The translations under genes were made by a program, and so were the position numbers. From positions 56,025 to 120,024 of the forward strand of contig NZ_RYFF01000013.1 of assembly GCF_004138165.1 (NCBI RefSeq): DNA of 64,000 nt. Direction: 5' to 3'. Below are positions 9,252 through 15,981 of the stretch, in pieces. This stretch comes from Candidatus Chloroploca sp. Khr17 (GTDB taxonomy: Bacteria; Chloroflexota; Chloroflexia; Chloroflexales; Chloroflexaceae). The notes below the pieces were generated by a model. It ran no database searches. It worked only from the letters and a program-made list of their open reading frames with translations, and was not told where the DNA came from. Numbering within the stretch: position 1 is the stretch's first letter; every line of letters starts with the position of its first letter.

Positions 9252-10572
9252 CTACATCCAATTGTTTGTGGGTAAGTTGATGGTACAGCGCTTCGAGCCG
9301 ATCCATCGCTGCCTGGTGCGAGAAGAACGGCATCGCGTTGGTGCGCAGGTGCGGCAGCAGATCTGGCTCATCCAGCAAGCGTTGCAGATTCTGTGCCAGT
9401 TCGTCAGCATCATCCACCGTAAAAAGAAGACCGTTGCGGTTGTGCTCAACGAGCTCGGCAATGCCGCCAAGCTTTGTGCCCACAATTGGCACACCGACAG
9501 CCTGGGCCTCGAGAATGCTGTTGGGGCTATTCTCCACCCAGCGCGACGGTACCACGACCACATCAAGCTGTGCCAGCACTTCCCACACCTCACTGCCCTG
9601 ATAGGCACCGTGCCAGGCAGCATCGGGGAGTTGTGCGAGCTCCTGGCTCAGTTGGCGCTCGTAGTCTGGTTCACCTGCCGCTGAGCCGTAGATCTCAAGA
9701 CGGCGCGGTTGCGTCCCGCGCAGCTTCTTCCAGGCCGCAATCAGCAGATCAACGCCTTTGTGGGGCTTGACCTGGCCGAGATAGCCAATGCGCAAGGTGG
9801 CTTCATTGGTACGCAGAGGGCACTGCGTCAACTCGACCCCCTGCCGCCAGACGTGCATGCGTTTCCCATTCGTGCCGTGGCGCTGATAGAAATCAGCTAG
9901 GAATTGCGACGGGGCCAGCAAGACATCGGCTTTGGCGAGGGCTGCTTGCAGCCGTGCTGAGCGTGACGCCTGGGCTGGCAAGCCGAGCATGGGGCCAAGC
10001 AGATTGTCGGGTTGCACAAGTGACCACGCCATATCAGCATTATTGGGTGATAGCTGCGCCGGCAAGCGAAAACGACGATGCTGTTCCGCATGGCAGCGTG
10101 CGCAGCCAGCCTGACTTGGCCCGTCACACCGTTTGCCCAATGGGGTCAGCAAATTGATCCGGTGACAATGCCACCAGTAGTCGGTGAGATCAATCACCAC
10201 ATGTACCTGGCGAGCAACTGCTGCATCAACGGTGGAAGCCCCAAGCAGATACCCGCTGAAGAGATGCATCAACTGGGGATGCCATGCGTCAATCACCCGA
10301 CCAACGGTGGCTCCAAGCTCGGGATGATCGTAACTCCAGCGAAACGGATCGGGGTTCGCGCCACCATTGAACGCAATGCGCCACACCTCGATCCCATCCT
10401 GCAAGCTGTGGGTGATACGGAGATCCGTGTGTTCGGCGTTATCGGTGTGAATACAGACGACGGCCACCTCATGACCGCGTTCAGCCATCGCTCGGGCTGT
10501 GCGCTCGGCTCGTCGTTCGGCACCTCCATTATGTTCGGGTGGATACCCATGCACTGCAATAAGAATACGCAT
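9211..10572 (-). CDS. Glycosyltransferase family 4 with cysteine cluster
   Basis: A GT-B enzyme of 453 residues. MRILIAVHGYPPEHNGGAER is followed by a cysteine/histidine cluster (VVIDLTDYWWHCHRINLL, CDGPSQAGCARCHAE) like that of the paralogue at 6213-7547. The donor domain has RIGYLGQVKPHKGVDLLIAA and PSRWVENSPNSILEAQAVGV with E-x7-E. The natural family end seems to be near LYHQLTHKQL; the final VAHPLRLRVSASLR is encoded by the arm of the inverted repeat at 9149-9251, so the tail is probably acquired and not needed. It starts 18 bases after the SpeD-family gene ends and lies in the same operon. Confidence 0.85.
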   Translation of the reverse strand: MRILIAVHGYPPEHNGGAERRAERTARAMAERGHEVAVVCIHTDNAEHTDLRITHSLQDGIEVWRIAFNGGANPDPFRWSYDHPELGATVGRVIDAWHPQLMHLFSGYLLGASTVDAAVARQVHVVIDLTDYWWHCHRINLLTPLGKRCDGPSQAGCARCHAEQHRRFRLPAQLSPNNADMAWSLVQPDNLLGPMLGLPAQASRSARLQAALAKADVLLAPSQFLADFYQRHGTNGKRMHVWRQGVELTQCPLRTNEATLRIGYLGQVKPHKGVDLLIAAWKKLRGTQPRRLEIYGSAAGEPDYERQLSQELAQLPDAAWHGAYQGSEVWEVLAQLDVVVVPSRWVENSPNSILEAQAVGVPIVGTKLGGIAELVEHNRNGLLFTVDDADELAQNLQRLLDEPDLLPHLRTNAMPFFSHQAAMDRLEALYHQLTHKQLDVAHPLRLRVSASLR

Positions 10573-10590
10573 CCATATGTCTTTCTTGTT

Positions 10591-11010
10591 TCATCGTTGA
10601 TTTTGCCACATATGCAATTCGCGTTTCACATCACGTTCCCAGTGAATGCCCCGGTCGGCCACCTGGCGCTCGATAATTTCATAGCTGCCAAAGTGTTGCT
10701 CAATAACTTCTTCAGCTAAGATTGGATCAAATGGCTTGCACGAAAACACATCTAAAAATGCTTGGCCGAGGTGTGGGTAGGTGTGGATCGCGGCGTGTGA
10801 CTCATAGAGGATCACCACCCCTGAACAGCCTGCATGATCGGGTGGGCCATCTTCACGCCCGGCGAGCGGCCCCGCTAGGATGCGCATCTCGAGCCGCCTG
10901 ACCAGATCAACAAGAAACCCATTCACCGACGCTTCATTATCCAAGGCTTCCTGGTTGGCAATCGACCCGAGCCGCATCGTAAGGTGTACCCCGTAGACAT
11001 CACGTGACAT
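10591..11010 (-). CDS. speD: SpeD-family pyruvoyl-dependent decarboxylase (AdoMetDC homologue)
   Basis: A 139-residue protein of the S-adenosylmethionine decarboxylase proenzyme family. VVILYESHAAIHTYPHLG and DVFSCKPFD carry the family's key residues at exact spacing: Ser71 (self-cleavage serine that becomes the pyruvoyl group), His76 and Cys91. The ATG at 11010 has AAGGAGG in front and lies inside the end of the asparagine-synthetase-like gene (11-base overlap), implying coupled synthesis. In the known pathway the enzyme makes decarboxylated AdoMet for spermidine; other SpeD homologues have become arginine or ornithine decarboxylases. The polysaccharide-locus setting and pairing with an amide-ligase-like gene make a specialised amine-making role plausible. 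The substrate cannot be read from sequence alone. Confidence 0.85.
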   Translation of the reverse strand: MSRDVYGVHLTMRLGSIANQEALDNEASVNGFLVDLVRRLEMRILAGPLAGREDGPPDHAGCSGVVILYESHAAIHTYPHLGQAFLDVFSCKPFDPILAEEVIEQHFGSYEIIERQVADRGIHWERDVKRELHMWQNQR

Positions 11011-12943
11011 AGTCTTCCTCCTTGGTTGCAATGAGCTCTCTTCCGTCTGGTGCTGCGTCCTCAAAGAGCCGCCGCATCACCATCTCCAGGGTCAGCAGTG
11101 GTGCAATTTTGCCAATCGTCCAGAGTTGGTCGCCGGCAAGATGCTGCTGCCACAGCGAACGCACCGTTGCTTCGTCAAACAGGCCGCGCTCGAGGGTGCG
11201 CTGATCAAAGAGAATGCTCTCGGCCCAGTTCCGAAGATCAGTGCGGAGATACGCTTCGTAATCAGCATAGAGACGCGGTCGTTGGGGAAAGAGCCCCCCA
11301 ACACGTCGGTTGAGCCAGGCCTTGCCTCGGCGCAAGAACCCGTCACCGTTGCGGAACAACTGGTTGCTATGGGGCAACCGGTCGTCTTTTTCGTAGGGCA
11401 CTAGGGCGAGTTCCGGTTTGCGTCTGGTGAGTATAGCGCGCCGGAATTCGGGTCGCGTGCGGATCGTGTCGGGCAAGCAATACATAAAGTCAACAAAGCT
11501 GTAGTCGAAATAGGGACAACGTACCTCAAGCATTGAGCGTTGCGTGACGATCTGATTTTGCAGGCTCCGCCGAATAAGATTCTGGATGATAAAATAGTCG
11601 GTGCGATGCGCGGGGCGATAGTGGCGTGTCCGGACGAGTTCTTGTCGCAGCGACTCAAACGCTCGATCCCGCAGATGGGTGCGGCCTGCGCCACTGAGCA
11701 GGCTCGCCGCTTCGCCTTCGCTCATGCCAGGCCAGGTGACATCCTGGCAGAAGGCGCGAAACATGCGTTCATGCAAGGCCATCTCGTCGGGTGGATACCG
11801 GTAATAGCGGTCAGCCTGATGCTCTTCGAGCACGGCAAACCCGCCCATCGTCGTGCCCCCATCCCAGCCGCTCAGGTTCACATCCATATGCTGGCGTGCT
11901 GTGGCGAGCATGCTAATTCCGTGGGCGTGCATCCAGCTATGCATCCCTTCGGTCAGAGCCAGATGCAGGTCGTGATAGGTCAGCACCCACCGTCCATCTT
12001 CCAGGGGTACCCAATGATGTTCGGCCCCGGCGCGGCGGGCGAGCCGTGCGGCATAGACGACATCACGACTACCCGGCGCACCAAAGGTGAAGGTCACCGG
12101 CGGTGTGGGCTGATCGGCAAAGGCAAGAATGATGCGCCCATCCAACCCGCCACTCAAGAAGATGCCCGGGCGTAACGGTGGCGCGGTCATCGCCTCAATT
12201 GCCCGTTGAAAGCGGCGACTCGCCTCCTCAACCGCTTCGTCAAAGGTCAGGCCGGTGATCTCGCCAATCTGATCCCAGTCCCAATACTGCTCAAGGCTCA
12301 GTTGATTATGCTCCAGGTCATAGCGCAGCAGCGAGGCGGGCGGCAAAAGCTGCACATCTTCAAACCAGGTTTTGTTGCCGAGCAGTTGCTGAAACCGCAG
12401 ATACTCGGCCAGCGCTGTCTCGTTGAGCCGCCGGGGGATTTCGGGCGCACTGATCACCCCTTTGAGCTCGGGCGCAAAGGCGAAGGCACCCCGGGCATGG
12501 GCATAGTAGTGCGGGTAGAGTCCGTAGCGATCGTTGATCAGCCAGAGGGTCTGTGTCCGGCCATCCCAGATGCTGCAGGCGAAAGCCCCCTCAAGCTTGG
12601 TCAGCCCACTGGCCCCGTCGCGCAGAAAGAGCGCCAGGGCAAACTCGGCGGCACTCGCTTGGCGGTCTAGCAATCCTTCACGTTCAAGCTGGTGACGACG
12701 CGCCTCCTGGAAGTAAAACTCACCGGCCAGACAGAGCGCCACCTTGCCATCAGCGCTCTGCACCGGTTGAGGCTGTTGATTGAGCAAGCCAAGATGGCGT
12801 CGCCCCACGGCTACCTTTGGGCTGATCACTCTCTGCTCAAGTTGCTGGGTGAAGACATGGCGCATCCGTGCCCCCATCGTCGCGATCACCTGGGCAACTG
12901 GCTGTTGGGTTGCTCGACCAAGATAACCAAAAACGCCACTCAT
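11000..12943 (-). CDS. Asparagine-synthetase-like amide ligase lacking the glutaminase Cys
   Basis: A 647-residue protein with the AsnB layout: an N-terminal Ntn-hydrolase domain (about 1-200) and a C-terminal ATP-pyrophosphatase domain. The start MSGVFGYLGR is fixed by GAGGAG six bases upstream, and position 2 is Ser where all glutamine-dependent members have the catalytic Cys. The glutamine-binding NGEIYN motif is AGEFYF (73-78). DRYGLYP (138-144) remains. The PP-loop is LSGGLDGRIIL (263-273), a usable variant of SGGLDS. Known relatives without the Cys include beta-lactam-forming synthetases, which adenylate a carboxyl group and use an amine other than glutamine ammonia. The overlap with the SpeD-family gene suggests the amine comes from there. 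The natural substrate is unknown; a canonical asparagine synthetase role is unlikely. Confidence 0.85.
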   Translation of the reverse strand: MSGVFGYLGRATQQPVAQVIATMGARMRHVFTQQLEQRVISPKVAVGRRHLGLLNQQPQPVQSADGKVALCLAGEFYFQEARRHQLEREGLLDRQASAAEFALALFLRDGASGLTKLEGAFACSIWDGRTQTLWLINDRYGLYPHYYAHARGAFAFAPELKGVISAPEIPRRLNETALAEYLRFQQLLGNKTWFEDVQLLPPASLLRYDLEHNQLSLEQYWDWDQIGEITGLTFDEAVEEASRRFQRAIEAMTAPPLRPGIFLSGGLDGRIILAFADQPTPPVTFTFGAPGSRDVVYAARLARRAGAEHHWVPLEDGRWVLTYHDLHLALTEGMHSWMHAHGISMLATARQHMDVNLSGWDGGTTMGGFAVLEEHQADRYYRYPPDEMALHERMFRAFCQDVTWPGMSEGEAASLLSGAGRTHLRDRAFESLRQELVRTRHYRPAHRTDYFIIQNLIRRSLQNQIVTQRSMLEVRCPYFDYSFVDFMYCLPDTIRTRPEFRRAILTRRKPELALVPYEKDDRLPHSNQLFRNGDGFLRRGKAWLNRRVGGLFPQRPRLYADYEAYLRTDLRNWAESILFDQRTLERGLFDEATVRSLWQQHLAGDQLWTIGKIAPLLTLEMVMRRLFEDAAPDGRELIATKEEDYVT

Positions 12944-12950
12944 GGTGCTC

Positions 12951-13010
12951 CTCTTTCCTATTTTCTCTTTCCTATTTTCTCTTTCCTGTTTCCTGTTTCC
13001 TCTTTCCTCG
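12951..13010 (-). promoter_or_regulatory. Purine-rich tandem repeat leader before the ligase gene
   Basis: On the coding strand the 60 bases before the asparagine-synthetase-like start are almost pure A/G with repeated AGGAAA units. A 14-base unit (on the plus strand CTCTTTCCTATTTT) is present twice exactly at 12951-12978, then shorter TTTCCTG units follow. Several copies resemble ribosome binding sites, the last being the true GAGGAG. This fills the whole gap between the flippase stop and the ligase start. It could act as a ribosome standby site or be a slippage-prone tract that tunes expression; both are inference. Confidence 0.5.
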
Positions 13011-13011
13011 C

Positions 13012-14502
13012 CTAAGGTGTCGTTGTCCGCAATCGTCGTAGCCGTTCGAGGCCCTGATTGATCAAGGCTTGATCAACGAGCCGCAACCCGAGGGCCATAG
13101 CTCCATAACTTGTTATGCCAATGATCACTGCCACAGGCAGGGGCAAATCTCGTGCTAGTGCGACGGCCAGGCCCATGACCACCGAGGCAAGCACAATGCG
13201 CAACATACGCGAACCGAGGGCCTCGAGCCGCATGCGTTTGCCGAGCAGGCCAAGAAAGAGGATGGCACAGAGGCCGTCGGTGATCACGGTGATCGCCGCC
13301 GCCGCGATGATGCCATAGGCGGGAATGAAGATGAGGTTCAACCCGATATTCAAGCTGGTGCCGAGCAAATAGATCCGTGCCGCCGGCCACTCCAGACCCA
13401 TCGCGACCGCTGCGCTACCGCAAAAGGCGGTGAAGAGCAGCAAGGGAATGTCCCAGGCGAGGATGGCGAGGGCAGGCCCCCCGGGGGCAAAGGCTGTGCC
13501 AAAGAGCATGGTCGTGACCGGTGTGGCGAGCAGGCTCAGCCCGACTGCCGCCGGCAGACCAAAAAAGGCAAGCCAGCCTACGGTGGTGCTTGTCCAGGCC
13601 TGTACCTGCTCGGGGTCGTTGACGTGCTCGCGCGCCAGCGAGGGCGTCATCGTCAATAACAATCCGTCGGCAACGGCCACCAGCTTGAAGACGAGGCCGT
13701 AGACAGCGCTGTACCATCCCACTTCGCTATCGCTGCGCAGACTACTCAGGATAACGGCATCGGCATTGAAGTTGAAGGTGAGTGCAAGCGAGGTCAGGCC
13801 AAAGGGGATGCCTGCGACGAGCAGGGCCGGCCAGCGAGTAACATGAATGATCGGACGCAACGACCCGAGGCCGAGCCGTCGAATAATGTGCATTGCCATC
13901 AAAATCTGGATCGGCAAAATCAGGTAGCCGATACTCAGCAAGCCCAGCACCCCGCCACCGAGCCACAGGACAACCAGACTGACGACGATGCTTAGCAACT
14001 GCGTGCGCACCTGGATCGCCGCGACTGCATCGAAGCGCTCGGCTGCATTGAGCACCGAGAGCAACGGCATAAAGAGCGCTGCTAGCACAAAGGTGCCTGC
14101 ATAGAGCACCACACCCATCACGAGATCCGGGTGGTAGCCAAAGCTCCAGGCTATGATCGGCAGCACCACAATCGCTGCAACCGCAAGCATGATGCGGAGG
14201 GCGATGAGATCGCCAAGCACCTCTTGAATCTTGCCGCCATCGCGGGCCAGATTGCGCTCGACATACTGGGTCATGCCGAGTTCAAAGAAGACCCCGAACA
14301 TCCCGACGAAGGCGATGACCGCTGCGTACTGCCCATACCCGCTTGCGCCGAGCAAGCGTACAACTGCAATCAGATAGAAAAAGTTTGCAGCTTTAAGGCC
14401 CCAACTCGCCACTGTGATGACAAGCGTATTGCGCAAAATAATCTGAGCAAGATCGCGTCGTTCTGCAGGCTGATGGTTTTGTTGCTTCTGTGGCTCTGTC
14501 AT
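13012..14502 (-). CDS. Wzx-type polysaccharide flippase
   Basis: A polytopic membrane protein of about 496 residues with 12-14 hydrophobic segments. RDLAQIILRNTLVITVASWG and VRLLGASGYGQYAAVIAFVG match the Wzx/MOP exporter signature, and FNFNADAVILSSLRSDSEVG the second-half motif. It should translocate a lipid-linked glycan. The ATG at 14502 (MTEPQKQQ...) is preferred to one 18 bases earlier because the extra MFYVWI does not look like a family N-terminus; no clear ribosome binding site precedes either. It is only distantly similar to the flippase at 7544-9019. It precedes the ligase/SpeD pair in the operon. Confidence 0.84.
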   Translation of the reverse strand: MTEPQKQQNHQPAERRDLAQIILRNTLVITVASWGLKAANFFYLIAVVRLLGASGYGQYAAVIAFVGMFGVFFELGMTQYVERNLARDGGKIQEVLGDLIALRIMLAVAAIVVLPIIAWSFGYHPDLVMGVVLYAGTFVLAALFMPLLSVLNAAERFDAVAAIQVRTQLLSIVVSLVVLWLGGGVLGLLSIGYLILPIQILMAMHIIRRLGLGSLRPIIHVTRWPALLVAGIPFGLTSLALTFNFNADAVILSSLRSDSEVGWYSAVYGLVFKLVAVADGLLLTMTPSLAREHVNDPEQVQAWTSTTVGWLAFFGLPAAVGLSLLATPVTTMLFGTAFAPGGPALAILAWDIPLLLFTAFCGSAAVAMGLEWPAARIYLLGTSLNIGLNLIFIPAYGIIAAAAITVITDGLCAILFLGLLGKRMRLEALGSRMLRIVLASVVMGLAVALARDLPLPVAVIIGITSYGAMALGLRLVDQALINQGLERLRRLRTTTP

Positions 14503-14599
14503 TATCCATACATAGAACATTTCCAGGTTGTTTGACGCAATGGAGTTACCCTGGAAATGCCCGTAGAATGGGACACTACTCTGGTTTCGTGCTTAGATG

Positions 14600-14628
14600 A
14601 TATTATCTACCATATCTTAGTCTGATAA
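14600..14628 (-). promoter_or_regulatory. Possible sigma-70-type promoter for the flippase-ligase segment
   Basis: On the minus strand TTATCA (14628-14623) and TAATAT (14605-14600) are separated by 17 bases, each matching four of six consensus positions. The site lies about 100 bases before the flippase start, in a 244-base gap that is otherwise AT-richer than the genes and holds no credible frame. The strength is modest, so this is only a candidate for an internal promoter of the operon. Confidence 0.3.
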
Positions 14629-14746
14629 CACTGTCCTAAATCTTGTGCTAGATAAGGTGACAGTTTTGTTGAACTGACCTTTGTGTCTTTGCGCCTTTGC
14701 GTCAAAACAACCACCTTATGGGCAAGATTTTGCCCATTGCGGCGTT

Positions 14747-15913
14747 CTACAGATAGCTCAGCACCTTGGGATACCGCTTGCGCAGATCCCGATAGGCACC
14801 ACTGAGCGGGACAAGGATCAGCAAGCCTGCGCTAAAGGCGAGGCAGCCCCAGATGACGGCTGGCCCCGGGGTAGGTAGCACCGCGAAGATCCGGGCAATG
14901 AAGTGATAGACCACAATGTGCGCGACGTAGAAGAAGAGGGCAACCTGGCCGATGGTGATCAGTGGCTGGAGGGGGCCGCGGGCAAGCAGGTTGGGTATGG
15001 TGAAAAGCCCCGCCAGCAGCAGCGCCGCCAGCCCTAGGTTGAAGGCAAAATAGGTGAGACTCGGCGGGGCTTTGCTCATGATCAAGAAGTGCGCCGGGGT
15101 TCCGCCAATCTGCCCGACTGACCCGAGATCGCCATAGCCGCCAAGCAGCCGTAACCCAAGCCACATCCCGAGCAGCGCGAGGCCCGCAAGCAGCCAGGTG
15201 CGCGGCTGACGCATTGCTTCACGCCCTTGCAATGCTCCAAGCGCATACCCTAGCCACATCAATGGCCCCCAGCCAAGGATTGGAAAGCCGACCGCCGGTA
15301 CCGTATCGTAGCTATAGGTCAGCCAGAACGCCTGCCAGAAACTCTGGGGGGTGTCGGCCGCGAGCGCCGGGGCCATCGTCCCGATCACCCACTGATAGAT
15401 CAGCAAGACCGCCCCGGCAACAAGGGCGAGCAGGTGCTTTGGCAAGAGACGCAGTACACTCAGGATGACCATAGCGACTGCAATCGCGGTGAGCACATGC
15501 ACATAAGGTGCGTCGCCCATCCAGAAGAACCAGCAGATCGTCAGATCGAGCACCAGAATCACCCCCGCCCTGATCAGCATGTACCGACTCACCGCCAAGG
15601 TGCTCCACCCTTTGCGCAGCCGGCCTGCACTGAACAATGCCAGGCTATAGCCACTCAAAAGCCAAAAGATTGGTGAGGCAAGATTCGTGACCAGCCCTAA
15701 CCCCCAGTACGCAATGCTCTGGAGGGTGACGAACTGGCCGCCGTAGGACTCGGCCTGCAACCCGGCCCCCACAAAGAAACTGGCGTGGTCGAGCGCCATA
15801 AAGAGCATCGCCAGCCCGCGCAAGGCATCGATGGCGAGAATGCGCGTGGTGCTGACCGCTTCTTCACGTGTCAGGACATCGGCTTTTTGAACTGTGCGTG
15901 CCTGTACCGCCAT
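14747..15913 (-). CDS. HGSNAT-like membrane acyltransferase (DUF1624 type)
   Basis: A 388-residue protein with about 10-12 membrane segments. RILAIDALRGLAMLFMALDH is the hallmark opening of the heparan-alpha-glucosaminide N-acetyltransferase-like family, and FWLLSGYSLALFSAGRLRKG and FFYVAHIVVYHFIARIF follow the family layout. Relatives move acetyl or other acyl groups across the membrane onto sugars, so O- or N-acylation of the polysaccharide is a reasonable guess. AAGGGTAG precedes the ATG at 15913. A perfect hairpin lies between this gene and the one transcribed before it, so it may be transcribed partly on its own. The acceptor is unknown. Confidence 0.75.
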   Translation of the reverse strand: MAVQARTVQKADVLTREEAVSTTRILAIDALRGLAMLFMALDHASFFVGAGLQAESYGGQFVTLQSIAYWGLGLVTNLASPIFWLLSGYSLALFSAGRLRKGWSTLAVSRYMLIRAGVILVLDLTICWFFWMGDAPYVHVLTAIAVAMVILSVLRLLPKHLLALVAGAVLLIYQWVIGTMAPALAADTPQSFWQAFWLTYSYDTVPAVGFPILGWGPLMWLGYALGALQGREAMRQPRTWLLAGLALLGMWLGLRLLGGYGDLGSVGQIGGTPAHFLIMSKAPPSLTYFAFNLGLAALLLAGLFTIPNLLARGPLQPLITIGQVALFFYVAHIVVYHFIARIFAVLPTPGPAVIWGCLAFSAGLLILVPLSGAYRDLRKRYPKVLSYL

Positions 15914-15934
15914 ACACTACCCTTTTCTATGGCT

Positions 15935-15977
15935 GGCCGAAGCATTGCCTTGGCATAGCCAAGGCAATGCTTCGGCC
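15935..15977. terminator. Perfect hairpin, 20 bp arms, 3-base loop
   Basis: The arm at 15935-15954 (GGCCGAAGCATTGCCTTGGC) is exactly complementary to 15958-15977, with loop ATA. It begins five bases after the stop of the gene at 15982-18453. No T run follows on either strand, so it is not a textbook intrinsic terminator. It could stabilise the 3' end or slow transcription between these two genes. Confidence 0.6.
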
Positions 15978-15981
15978 TTCC

